NCBI RefSeq assembly: GCF_030867145.1
Contig: NC_134429.1
Coordinates: 18,523,115 to 18,587,114 of the forward strand
Direction: 5' to 3'
Source of the DNA: Opisthocomus hoazin
Taxonomy: Eukaryota > Chordata > Aves > Opisthocomiformes > Opisthocomidae
DNA length: 64,000 nucleotides
Shown: piece by piece, positions 25,776 through 36,319 of the stretch
Layout: each line of letters opens with the position of its first letter
Position numbering within the stretch: the stretch's first letter is position 1
Notes under the pieces: generated by a model
What the model was told of the DNA's origin: nothing
The model's input: the letters and a program-made list of their open reading frames with translations, nothing else
Databases searched by the model: none
Position numbers and translations under genes: made by a program

Positions 25776-26736
25776 TTTTTGCTTTTTTCTCCTGTGTTCT
25801 TTTCTTTCATAAACTGAAGACAGGATAGTGCTAATCAAGTGCTGGAAGGTTAACTTGAAGAAAGTGAGTTGTAACTGTAATTTTGATGTCCGTTAATGTC
25901 TTATCTGACAGTCTGTGAACTGCAGGATGGAAGCTGGTGGTGAATTCTCTTTCATGGAAGGTATGTCACTCAGCAAACTCTTGTGGAAGATGGTATGAGG
26001 TTGCCATGACTGACTCTTCAAAGAGAATTTCCTTTATAGTATGTGTATTGGGTAGCAAAACCTAGTGAACAGTTGTTTTCTATAAGCCATAAGTTCTTGC
26101 CATAAGCTGAACTAATTTAAACCAAAATATAAGTTTTAAAGCTAGCAATGGATTTCTCCTGTTATTCAAGGCAACAGTTTAAAGTTGAATTTGTGGGAGA
26201 GTCTGGGAATCCAAAAGTGAGGTTTTTGTAGGAAGAGGTAATAGCTTTTTATAGACAAATTCTGTTAAGCTTTCAGCTGTGAGAATAGCTGAAAGAAAAT
26301 TGCCCTGAGCTTTAATGGAGAAATCCAGAGATATGGATCTGAGGCTTGGTGTCATGTGCTCCTCTCAAAAAACATGGGAATTGCTTTCATAAAAGCAATA
26401 AAAAAAGATGCCAGACTCCTTCCTCTTTCTGCAGCTACATGCATGCCTTTTGAAGTATGTCGTGAATTTCCTGGGTATGAGAAAGGTATTTACAAAGCAT
26501 CAACTGCTTGCTTCAGGAACGGCAAACCTAAGCCCCCAGGGATAGCTGAATAAATGACAGAAACCTCATACTCCCTGCTCCTGTGAGTAGGAGAGCCATC
26601 AAATTACCCGGTTCCAGTGGCTTCAACAGAAGCCTCCCAGCAGGAAATCCTGTTGTGCAAACTTGTTTCCTTGTTGCTTCCTGTCCTGTAATTTTTTTCA
26701 GAAACAATCCAGTTCTTGAATGCTGTGAAGGACTGA
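25776..26736 (+). CDS. Candidate small spliced gene, function unknown
   Basis: I do not recognise this. Exon 1 would run from about 25776 to 25960, with an ATG at 25927 in strong context (A at -3, G at +4) and a donor ATGGAAG|GTATGT. A second exon at 26435-26485 has a pyrimidine-rich acceptor (CTCTTTCTGCAG) and a weaker donor GAAAG|GTATTT. A third starts at 26702 after a long pyrimidine run ending TTTTTTTCAG and reaches TGA at 26734-26736. All phases agree and give about 39 residues. AATAAA at 27569-27574 could end the RNA. One short out-of-frame upstream ORF (ATG at 25886) is present. The peptide has no recognised domain, so a tissue-specific lncRNA is at least as likely as a protein, and chance cannot be excluded. 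Confidence 0.25.
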
Positions 26737-27229
26737 GGGGACTGAGTTTTTGCTGTGTCTTGATTTATTCCTTGCCTGACTTTGCTTTCAGGTCCTTTGG
26801 AGAAATTCTAAAGCTATGCTTGTTCTCTCCAAGATGCTCTAGTGCTCTTTCTGCTTGCTCTGGAAAATTTGGAAGTATTGAATTGTGAGCTGATTGAATC
26901 TTCTGTGACTCAGCAATTGAGTTGTCTGTGAACAGAGCACAGATGTGAAAGAGGTGCTGACAAAGGAGGAATGTGTTGAGTTGTGACAATGCAAAAGGCA
27001 GTGAGAAAATGCAGGAGTTCACATCAGTACAGAAAAAGCAGCTCTTCAGGAGAGCAGAGCAGATTCTGCTCACAGCTTGTGAAGTTGTGCCGCTCTGATA
27101 ATTGCTCAGATGTGCCTGGGGTGCGTGAGGGGCCTTTCTCTGGTGCAAAAGCAAAGAGGAGTTGCTTCTGTACATGTGACCGTATGATTCATGTATTGAA
27201 AGGACTGATCTTTTCTGGTTTTACATGTA

Positions 27230-27300
27230 CATACACACACATATGTGAAGATACATATATAAAACAATATATATGTATATTTTATATATAAAAAATAAGT
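27230..27300 (+). repeat. CA/TA-rich microsatellite region
   Basis: Low-complexity stretch of ACACAC and ATATAT runs. Confidence 0.75.
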
Positions 27301-27630
27301 TCCTATTGACTGAATCATTGCTCTAAATAATTGCTGAGGAGATAAAAATACACATGTAGTAGATGTATGTCCACCTTGTTTAACAGTTGTATTCTCCTAT
27401 AGCCCAAATGGCCTCAAAGCCCAAACTCCCTGAGGAGCAGTGACTTTGGGGGATACGCTGTGGGCGCAGGTCGTATTTAACAGTACTTCTGGATGATTTA
27501 GATTCAAATGCAAATGTCGCCATGTTCTGAATGCGCTGTAGAATGTCATGGAGCTACAGAGTTTGTAAAATAAAAGCAGATGCCCAGTTTATCCTGTTAT
27601 GTGGAGAGTGGAAGATGACTGGACCACATG

Positions 27631-27646
27631 GAGAGAGAGAGAGAGA
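27631..27646 (+). repeat. (GA)8 microsatellite
   Basis: Perfect GA dinucleotide run. Confidence 0.85.
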
Positions 27647-27649
27647 AAT

Positions 27650-29460
27650 AAATGCAGCGTTCCTCTAATGGACTCCAACCAGTAAAAAGGAGCCCTTAGA
27701 GCTGCGGAGCTACTTTGCTTGTGGACTCTTTCTTGCATGTCTAGGCTTCTCAGTCCAGTTAGGCCTTTAGGAACAGCCATGAAACAAGAGTAATCTCCCT
27801 AGCTTTCTACAGCCTCTGCTCCAAAGGCTCATCCGTAATCTTGCATTGATAATGGCTAGTGAAATTGTAAATGCAGGCCTTAAGACCACAATTTATCTTG
27901 TTAAAAAGTACAAAGCAATTCTCCAGTAAATGAATCAATGGCCAAGAAAAAACCCAATTCAACAAACCCCAAAAACTCCAGGAGCTGCAGAAATTATGTC
28001 ACTATCTTTTTAAAATGCAGTAGCAATTCTTCTGATTGTTCAAGAATATTATGCTCTTGCTCCTGCCCTTCACTGCCGTTCATCTTGCCCAGATATTGCT
28101 CATTCATTCACAAACACATTGTAGTTAATTTTATAGCACGTGATGCATGCCAGCACATATTACGTTCTGGGATACCTATGCAATATAGCAATCTCTTCAG
28201 ACTGCTAAAATACACTTTCACTGACGTCGATTTTTGTGCTTATCAAGCCAAATGAAAAATCCTACCAAAGAGGAATGCAATTTGCTTTTTAATAAAACTT
28301 CAATGGAAATCAATAGATCATTGAAAATCTCCTTTCAATGTGATAGTAATTAAAGCTATATACTACTGGAAGCATTAAAGCTTTAATACACTTTCATCCA
28401 TATTTATATAACTTATATTTAATCTTTGTACTCACAGCAAGAGCCTCCAGAGTGATTCCTCACCCTGCTTTTTTCCCCCTCCCCTTCTCCCTGTGTGAAA
28501 GGTATAGATAATGTTAGCAAAGCCACGGAAATTGAACAAGATTTAAACCTTATTAGCTGTAATTCATATAATTATCATATTCAATAAATTTACTTTCAAC
28601 TAAGCATGCAGAAATAAGTGTTTCATTAAGAATGATGAATATTTATGTCTTTTCTACCTCCTACCTTTGGGTGCTTTACAAATATTTGCATATGAAGACA
28701 CTGTTTTCTTTTATAACAAAGAACAAAAGCCTAAGGAGAGAAGAAAACCCAGCTCTGTGATACCACCTGTACCACTTGCAGAGTACAACTTCTAGTACTA
28801 GAAAAGTTTAGCTAACACACATCATAAATTGCCATGAATCTCTTCCATGTCCTCATAGAAATAGTTTCAGTGGAAAGCTCGATTCTCCTCATGTTACAAA
28901 TCTGCAGACAGTTGGGAGGGGGAATTTGTTTAAATACAGTGGAATCTACAGGATTTTTATCAGTATTACATTCATCTATACAAAGTGCTTACTTCTGTAA
29001 ACTCTTTCTGTACCTGGATAATGTTTTTCAATACTTTTTTCCAGGCAAACATTGTCCTTAATATTTAGGATATGACAAACTGCCTTGGAGGTTATGGTGC
29101 TTTGGTTACGCATAGTTGTACAGAGTGATTAAACTACATAATATTTATAGTCTGAAATCTCTAAGCAGGAATTATAGTTCCTTACCAAAGAAAATACAAA
29201 AGTGCTTACTTGTCATGTTTTGACCTTCAACTACAAGGTTGTTTTATACATTTAAAAGCTGCATTTTACAGTTGTCATTTATACGGTGTCAAAATTTCAA
29301 AATTGTTTATCAGCATTTATTGGGTCAAAAAGCACCTATGATCGTTGTATTGCAATATGGGAGAAAGCTTTTTCTAAGACTGCTAGAAATCTATGTTAAT
29401 ACCTAAGATTCTGTCATAAATCTAGACAAAGCTAACGAATACCATTTTGTTTCAGGTATG
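27650..29460. other. AT-rich non-coding stretch
   Basis: No gene recognised. The part at about 28260-28640 is dense in ATTA/TAAT cores (the type bound by homeodomain proteins) without being simple repeat. It may be a conserved non-coding element, but this cannot be judged without an alignment. Confidence 0.35.
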
Positions 29461-29471
29461 AATGATCCAAG

Positions 29472-29726
29472 TCAGGATGTAATGACATTGAGGTTCCTTC
29501 CAGCCTGGTTCTTCTTGCCAAGGTCGTACACCGGGCAGTACTTCACAGCACGGTGGCTGCGCTCAGAATCGGGCACAAAGTATGCACAGCAGTCACAAAA
29601 GCGAGACAGCAGCTCTTGGGTCTTACTAGCACGCTGCAGGTACAGGGCAAAGGCAAGCTGAAGGTGATGAGCAATTCCCAGCATGTCTAACTTCCAAATG
29701 AAGCCTAAAAGGATTTTAATTTGCAT
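29472..29726 (-). pseudogene. Coding-like island, possible exon or retrocopy fragment (unrecognised)
   Basis: The minus strand is open for 84 residues with protein-like composition, including LQLAFALYLQRASKTQELL and the Cys-rich FCDCCAYFVP followed by KYCPVYDLGKK. About 150 bases of it are clearly richer in CpG than the AT-rich flanks. On the minus strand a possible acceptor CCTTTTAG precedes GCTTCATTTGGAAG. No matching exons, donor or poly(A) tail were found nearby. I do not recognise the family. It could be an isolated exon, a processed pseudogene fragment or a chance open frame; the plus strand is also open for 67 codons. Confidence 0.25.
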
Positions 29727-29739
29727 GCCACAACTCTGC

Positions 29740-32700
29740 TGTTAACCTGCAACTTCTAGGCTTTCACTGTGAGATTAACAAGCAGGAAGGAGGTTCTAGC
29801 TTGGGGAAAAAAAGGACTTGAATTCTTCTGTCAGAAATTATAGCAACCCTGGACGTAAGAATCATTTATTGGTGTTTTTGAATGCCTTTTGTTCATTATC
29901 AGAGTACATGTAGCCTGTCAGTTGCTTCTCTTATACCCTACTGTAACCCAGCTAGCTATTGTGCCCATCTGTTGTTTTCTTTAGAACTCTGGAAAAGTCT
30001 CCTGTATGCATCAAGTCTGTGACTGCTTTTCATTTGTCTTCTACTTTTGAACTTCCAGGATTTACCATAAAAACCAGGTGTGAGTTCATTTTCCTTTCTA
30101 GAGCACTGCCTTAAGGGCAAACAATATCTGAAGGAAACTTAAATAAAATAGAGCTGGTAAGTCAAGTGACGTGTATGCTCATCCTGGTAGTATTAAAAAT
30201 CCCAGTTTAACAAGAATAGTAGAGCAAGTTACTTTGGTGGTACTACATTAGTTACAAACTGTCTCGGAAAATTGGTCTGGAATTTCCCCCTCCCCACAAA
30301 ATGTCAGCAAATGAAAGAAGGGTGTATTGGGATCAAAAAAATCTTGAGCAAAGGGCTTCTGCTTGACAGGAGCATCATACACAGGAGTAGATGGACCCAT
30401 AGGTTTTAGTTCAGTTGGCTAACATTTGAAATACCCTTTGGCATCACTGAAAAGTGCTCCTCAAGGAGGTCTTTAATTCCCATAAACCACACAATGAGAA
30501 GTCAGGGAATCCTCTTCATATTTCTCAATTAACAGTTCAGTAATCTCAGAAAGACAACTGTTAAACTGCTTCAATCTATCCAATTACACCGGTAATATAG
30601 TTCTGATGGACGGGCTGTTACATGTGTCAGGAATATATCAACATGTTTCCCCAGTTAACAGAAATATTGCCAGTGGATTAGCAGACCATAAAATTATGTC
30701 AGTCCTAGCAGTGATTCTCTCGACAAGGCAACTAATGTTTTTACTTCTGTTCCGTAGCTCATATCTGCTCAACACCAATAACTTTCTGCTTGACTGCCTA
30801 GCTGTGTGCCACCCAGGTGATCCTCCAGGAATAGCACAAGATGAGCAAATGTACTGGTGAAAGGGGCTATTCTTTGCCATCTGGTATGCATTGTTTGTGT
30901 CCTGTTACAAGTAACTTGTATATTCTTCTTAAAACCAGAAAGCTTTTGAGCTTTTACTCACTATTAATGCAAATCTACCAGGAGACTTTACTCATTTAAA
31001 GCTGATTTGAGATAGAAAATGCTTAAGCCTTCCTATTCCCACTTTGATCAAAAGCAGACCTTTGAATCCGTCAATATGAAATCAGCAGTGCTTGCTTAGC
31101 GAAGAGAAACCCTGCATATTGGACATAATGTTATTTAGAGGCACTGTCAGGGCTAATGGCCTAATAGATAGAATTCTGGATTAGAAGATTAAAGATCATG
31201 ACTAATTTCGGGCAGTTTGAATAGGACAGAGTACATGTAAGAATGGATGCTTTAATTTACTTATAGTAGGTCAGATCTGGGAAAACTTGTTAGCATTGGT
31301 CCAGATGGTGTTATTCTCCACACGAGTCAATATTCCAAGCTTTTTCCATAAGGATATGGTATCCACTGAAAAGTCTCGTTGGTCAAAGAAATAAGGCATA
31401 GCGTATGCTCAGAGGCAGCCACCTTTCTACAGTCACCTGTAGTCTCCCCCCTGTTCTCCAAACCTATCAAAGTGTCCTTTCAGGCAACAGTATCAGAAAG
31501 CAGCTGGCCATCGGCTCTGCTGCAGGTGAAAGGAATGAGGTTACCTGCTAGTGCACTTTTAGCAGCTTCACAGAACGTCTTTCTGCAACAGCTGCTGTTG
31601 CAGAGAGCAGAAACCTCTCTGAAGAAAAGCATTGCCTGAATAACTGTGCACTGTGTTTTCTGCTTTGTTTCAGAGCTGCTGTGTAATGTGCAAAGTGAGA
31701 GTGTTCTCATTTTGTCTCTTAGGGGAAATCTTGGTAACTGCCTCAACCAATTATTCAAAGCCACAAATCAGGAAATGTAAATGACAGAACACGTTGGTGC
31801 CAATTGCATGCAGAAAGAGACGAGTAAGGAAGCTATGTATAGAACTTGAATTAATATAACCCCTGCAAATGCAAGGCTGGAATTAACTTGCAGGATGCTG
31901 AAGTACCCTCCAAACATAGCAGAAACAGTGCAGTTTCCTCCCATCTATACAAACTTCTGGAGATGCCTACATATTACACAGATATAGTGGAAATACCCTA
32001 CACAGAAAATAGATAATACGATCTAAAGAGTATTTTGTTTTCCTTTCTCGTAGCCTGACGATAGAGTTGATAGATTAGATCTTTCCATTAAGCAACATGC
32101 AATAATATTTGTTTTGTTTATTTTGAGGCAATTTGTAATACTCTGTCTACTAAAGGAATGATAATTTCGACACCTTTTCTGCCAAGCACTCAAAGTAATA
32201 TGCAACAGTTTAAACCACGGCAAAGTTATGTTTGCCAACATCACTTCGAAGAGATGTCTGGACATGTTGCGTGAAAAACCTGAATAAACAGAGCTGAATG
32301 GAATAATTCAAAAAAAAGTAAGAATTATTTTAAAAGCACCACTGAGGTACAGGAGACACATTTGGAAAAGATTTTATTAATCGTGTATCTGGTTGTAGTT
32401 AATTGTCATAGTAGCTTGCACTTTTGCATCATGAAACTTTCCATAACCTCCCACTTTTCCCCCACCCTCAGACTGGAAAGGTCATCGCAAAAAGCTGTTT
32501 AAACTGTATGTCCTGTTCACTTATTCACTCTTTTGTCCTGGTAAAATATGTGCTTGTGAGCAGGAACCTACTTTTGAAGGTCTGCACTTCAGTTTAGTGC
32601 TGCAGTGGCAATAATTAGGGGATCGTTTAGAAAGACAGATATTTAGTGTATTCTCCTTTTTTTTGCCAGCATCTGCAACTCTTTTCCAGCAATTTTATTT

Positions 32701-34600
32701 TACAGTAGTGCTGCCCTCTGAATTACCAAAAAAAAAAACCAAAACCCCACGCCAAAAAACCTAGCTATGCTTGGCTATATGCACAACTTTCTTCTGCTTT
32801 GTAAATTCTTTGTCGACCCTAAATTCAAAACTCTCGATTTCCACCTCTCCTTCCTCCATCTATAAACCTGAAAGTAGCGTATCTTGTCCTGCACAGGCAT
32901 GCTGTAGAGAAAGATACCGAGTTTTACAGCATAACTGGTTGTGGAGAAATGTAATATGTTTGGGTGTCAACTACTAAACTATTCATAGGATTGAAATCAC
33001 AGCCTTTTACATGCATTGAATCTGTGAGGCAAGAAAAATTCCAGTCACACTGTCACACACTATGTATTCAGCCAAGTGTCCTATTTTGTGAAACGCTGAT
33101 AGAAGGCTGGGGTGGGAAGGGATCACAAAAAGCTTATGAAGCTGCAGAACAAATTTCAAGTGACACATTTCTGAAGCAATGCAAACCACAATACACAGCT
33201 AAGAAAAGAAAGCGAGAAATGTTTTTCCTGGCTATGAAGTCATTGTAAGTTTTATAGCTCGTGAACAGAATAAAAGGCAGAAGGCTTAATCTTTGAAGAG
33301 ATAAGGGTGAATTTCATATTGAGATGAAGTAGTGCTTTTTAAGTCAAAATACTTTGTCATAGTATAATTTTATGTGTGTTTCTGCATGCAGTAACTTACT
33401 GAATCCCAAGCTATTTGAGAATTGCTTTAACTGTTAAGCTAATGTGCGAATTATGCCTCTCTGAAAGTTCTGTGTAACCACAAATGAAACCAACCATAAC
33501 AATTCGCTTGCAGTTTCAGCACTTTAGCTACTCTGTATACTTAACAGAAGCTGCATTCTGTGTACCATCGGGTGCTACACACAAAGAGCAGAAAGCAAAC
33601 AAGTCTGTCCACCCACTCCCTCATTTTCATCTCTCTTCAGCAAAGTGTACTGAACTATACCATGCATCCATGCTTTGCGGTAGAAACGCTAGGGCTGCTG
33701 TATTAAAAGTTCCGTGAAAGGTTTTTCCTGCTGACTTCTTCAGGCTTGAGAATAAGTAGTGCACTTCAAGTCTTTCTCTGATATTCTAGGTTCTGCTCTG
33801 AAACATTGCTCCCACTTTGGTAAAAAAGATTACAGTAAATCGCAGTGCTTCTGTGGTATCCAGATCAGGAAATCAGTATGGAGCTGCATTTAGTTTTCAT
33901 CTGCGCAGTTATATAAATATTCAGTAAAACTGAACATGATTTTTCTTGTGAAATATTTTTATTCTTTATTACACTCAACTAGGTAGTTTCTTCCTTACTG
34001 GAAAAAATTTCCATATGTGGTGCAGGAGAGAGCAACTTTCAAAGAATTTAAGTATGTCAAAATCTTTTATAAAAAAAAAAGGCATTCTATAGATTTGATA
34101 TCTTTACCCAAATGACGTTTGGCGTTGTCTATGATCTTTGTATTTTAAGCTTGTTACAAAATGTACTGCCATGTCAAACTTGGAACAAGTTTCAGTTCTC
34201 CTCTTCAGGAGCTAGCTAACATCTGCTGCACGAAGGCGTGGATTTCAGACCAGAAGCCCAGCTTTCATCTTGCCTCCCATCTCGAGCCTTAGATTTTGCC
34301 AAGAGATCCTGCCCTTTCCCCGCGTTTCAGTGGGAGCTGTTAATTGGGCTGAGATGTGATGGTATCGGAGCGCGCTGAGGTGAGCAGCTCTGCAGTGGCA
34401 GCAGCCTGCTGGATGCCAGCTTGGCACTGCATTTCTCCAGGCTTCATTTATTTTTCTGGGCTTCATTTATTTCTTCAAAATCCCGGTGCTTGTCAGGAGG
34501 CTGCTGCCAGGCGATGTCAAAGGACTCGTGTAAAGGCTTGGGAGGAGTTCAGCCGCGCCGTGGCCTCCTTGTGCCCCCTACCCTGGCACTTCTTTCATGA
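29740..34600. other. Non-coding stretch upstream of the CpG island
   Basis: No gene recognised on either strand; open frames are short and lack domains. DNA is AT-rich until about 34200, then becomes GC-rich towards the island. Confidence 0.5.
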
Positions 34601-34639
34601 AATCTTTAATCCTTCTGTCGTGACACCCCTTGCTCGGAT

Positions 34640-35480
34640 GACTCGAGGGACGGTGACCGGGCCTTCCCCTCCCGTCGTCCCTCCCGGGGCGTCCGCGTCG
34701 CCGAGCAACGCCCAAAATGGCGGCGCCCGCGCCAGGCCCGCCCGTTCCTCCGGCCGGCTGCGAGCGCGAGACTCCCGCTCCCAGGAGGCCCCGCGCGCGG
34801 GAGAGCGGCGCCGCGGGAAAGGGCCGAGGGAGGGGATTTACCTGCGGGGAGGAGGGCGCAGGTAGGGCGCGGCGCGGAGGCTGCTGGGACTTGTAGTTCC
34901 GAGCGAAGGGCCCGTTCTGGGAAGCTGCGCGTCGGCCGGCAGGAGGGCGGAACTACAACTCCCAGGGCGCCGCGGGGAGGAGCGGGCAGGGCGCCGCCTG
35001 AGGGCGGGGGGTACGAAAGGGAACCTGCCCGCCGGTGCTGCCGGAGGCTGCTTCCTCAGGTGAGGCGGCGGCGGGCGGGGCCGGGCAGGCCGGCCCCTGA
35101 GGCGGCGGGAGGAACGGAGGGCAGCGAGCCCCCGAGCGAGCAGCGAGCCCCCGGGCGTTGCCCCATTGTTCGGGGCGCCGGAGGCGCCGGCGGGCAGGTG
35201 AGGCGAGGCGGCGAAGGCGCCGGGCGGGGAAGGGAGCGGTCTGTCAGCCCCCGGTGTCCCGCTGGCGGTGTGGGGAGGGGTGTTGGGGCCGGTCCCGGGG
35301 GTGAGCAGCGGCGGCAGGAGCACGTTCACCGAGCGGCGGGGACGGGGAGGGCCCGTTCCTGCGGGAAAAGCCCCCGAGGGGAGCAGCGGCCGTGGCCGGC
35401 GGCGTCGGGTGAAGCCGGGGAAGAGCCGCCCCTCGTTCCGCCCTCTTGCCCGGCTGTCTCAGGGCTCTTGGGTTCCCGGT
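34640..35480 (+). promoter_or_regulatory. C1orf159: CpG-island promoter of C1orf159
   Basis: Strongly GC- and CpG-rich, the only large island in the window, and upstream of C1orf159. It holds two ZNF143/THAP11-type motifs, at 34881-34897 (minus orientation) and 34952-34965 (ACTACAACTCCCAG, plus). It also has a YY1-type AAAATGGCGGC at 34714-34724 and an X-box-like GTCGCCGAGCAAC at 34697-34709. Donor sites CTCAG|GTGAGG (intron from 35060) and GGCAG|GTGAGG (from 35198) could end the first non-coding exon of C1orf159. No TATA box is seen. Confidence 0.75.
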
Positions 35481-36203
35481 GCGTTTTACGTTGAAGAGCG
35501 GTGTTCTCCAGGCGCGTTTGGAAACGAATCGTCTCTTCCTCATGGTCCAGTAAAACTCTGGAGACTTTCCTGATGAACTAACTCTGTTTACTACAGATTT
35601 TGGCTATCTGAGACTTTTCAGGGGTTTGGTGGTTATTTCTCTGGGGTTTGTTGGGGTTTTTTTTGCTTTTTTTCTGGATAAACTTCAAGCAAATACACAC
35701 CTCTATAACGTAGATTTTTGTTGCACTCTTGAGGGGAAGAAAAAGCCTACAGAGGCCATGCGTATGTCGAAGTTTCCGAAGCATCTTTGCCTGTAGTGTA
35801 TAGCTGTGCTATTGGCAACTAAATTGCACCAGTCCTCAGTGCTGCTCTCGGTTTTTAAGGCTGCGATGACTGTTGTAACAGCAGAAGGTGTTACTGCCAA
35901 ATTTCTGTTGACTGAAGAACAGTAACTGTTGGTGCTAACTAGTGTTTGCTCTAGGCACATTCCGAGTGCATGAGTGCTTTTGAAGCAAAGCTTAGCCTAA
36001 AGTAGATATCTTTATTGTCTTCAGCAGAAGGTGTGTGTTTTTAATTGTTGGTTGTTGGCCTATTACCTAATCGTTTTGATGTAAGGATAGGGATAGCAGT
36101 TCTTTTCATGGGTGCAGAAAGCTGGCAGAACAAGTCCTCCTTCAGCTTTAATTTATAAAAGACTGTTCTAAGCACAGCCCATATCTGTTATTCTACCCTG
36201 CAG

Positions 36204-36309
36204 GTTTATTGTGAAACAGTTGCAGCATCAGTGAGAATTTAGCAGTAAACCACATACTGTGAGTGTTCGGGAAGATGCGGTGCTCTAGTGTGTACCTCTG
36301 AAGGAGCTG
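36204..36309 (+). other. C1orf159: Candidate second 5' UTR exon of C1orf159
   Basis: The exon is bounded by a good acceptor (ATTCTACCCTGCAG) and a strong donor (GGAGCTG|GTAAGTG). It contains a short upstream ORF (ATG at 36274, eight codons, stop TGA) that would precede the main start. The borders are seen directly; inclusion in C1orf159 mRNA is inferred. Confidence 0.4.
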
Positions 36310-36319
36310 GTAAGTGAGA

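Noticed and set aside
25864-25926. Possible intron from the GTGAGT at 25864 to the AG before the 25927 ATG
   Set aside because: It would be about 47-62 bases, shorter than normal vertebrate introns, so the region was treated as continuous 5' UTR.
26435-26485. Faint resemblance of the CMPFEVCREFP segment to the first cysteines of VEGF/PDGF growth factors
   Set aside because: The hallmark CGGCC motif and the remaining knot cysteines are absent nearby. A match over about ten residues is within chance.
34356-35573. Several long open frames on both strands in the CpG island
   Set aside because: GC-rich DNA has few stop codons. The predicted proteins are Arg/Gly/Pro low complexity.
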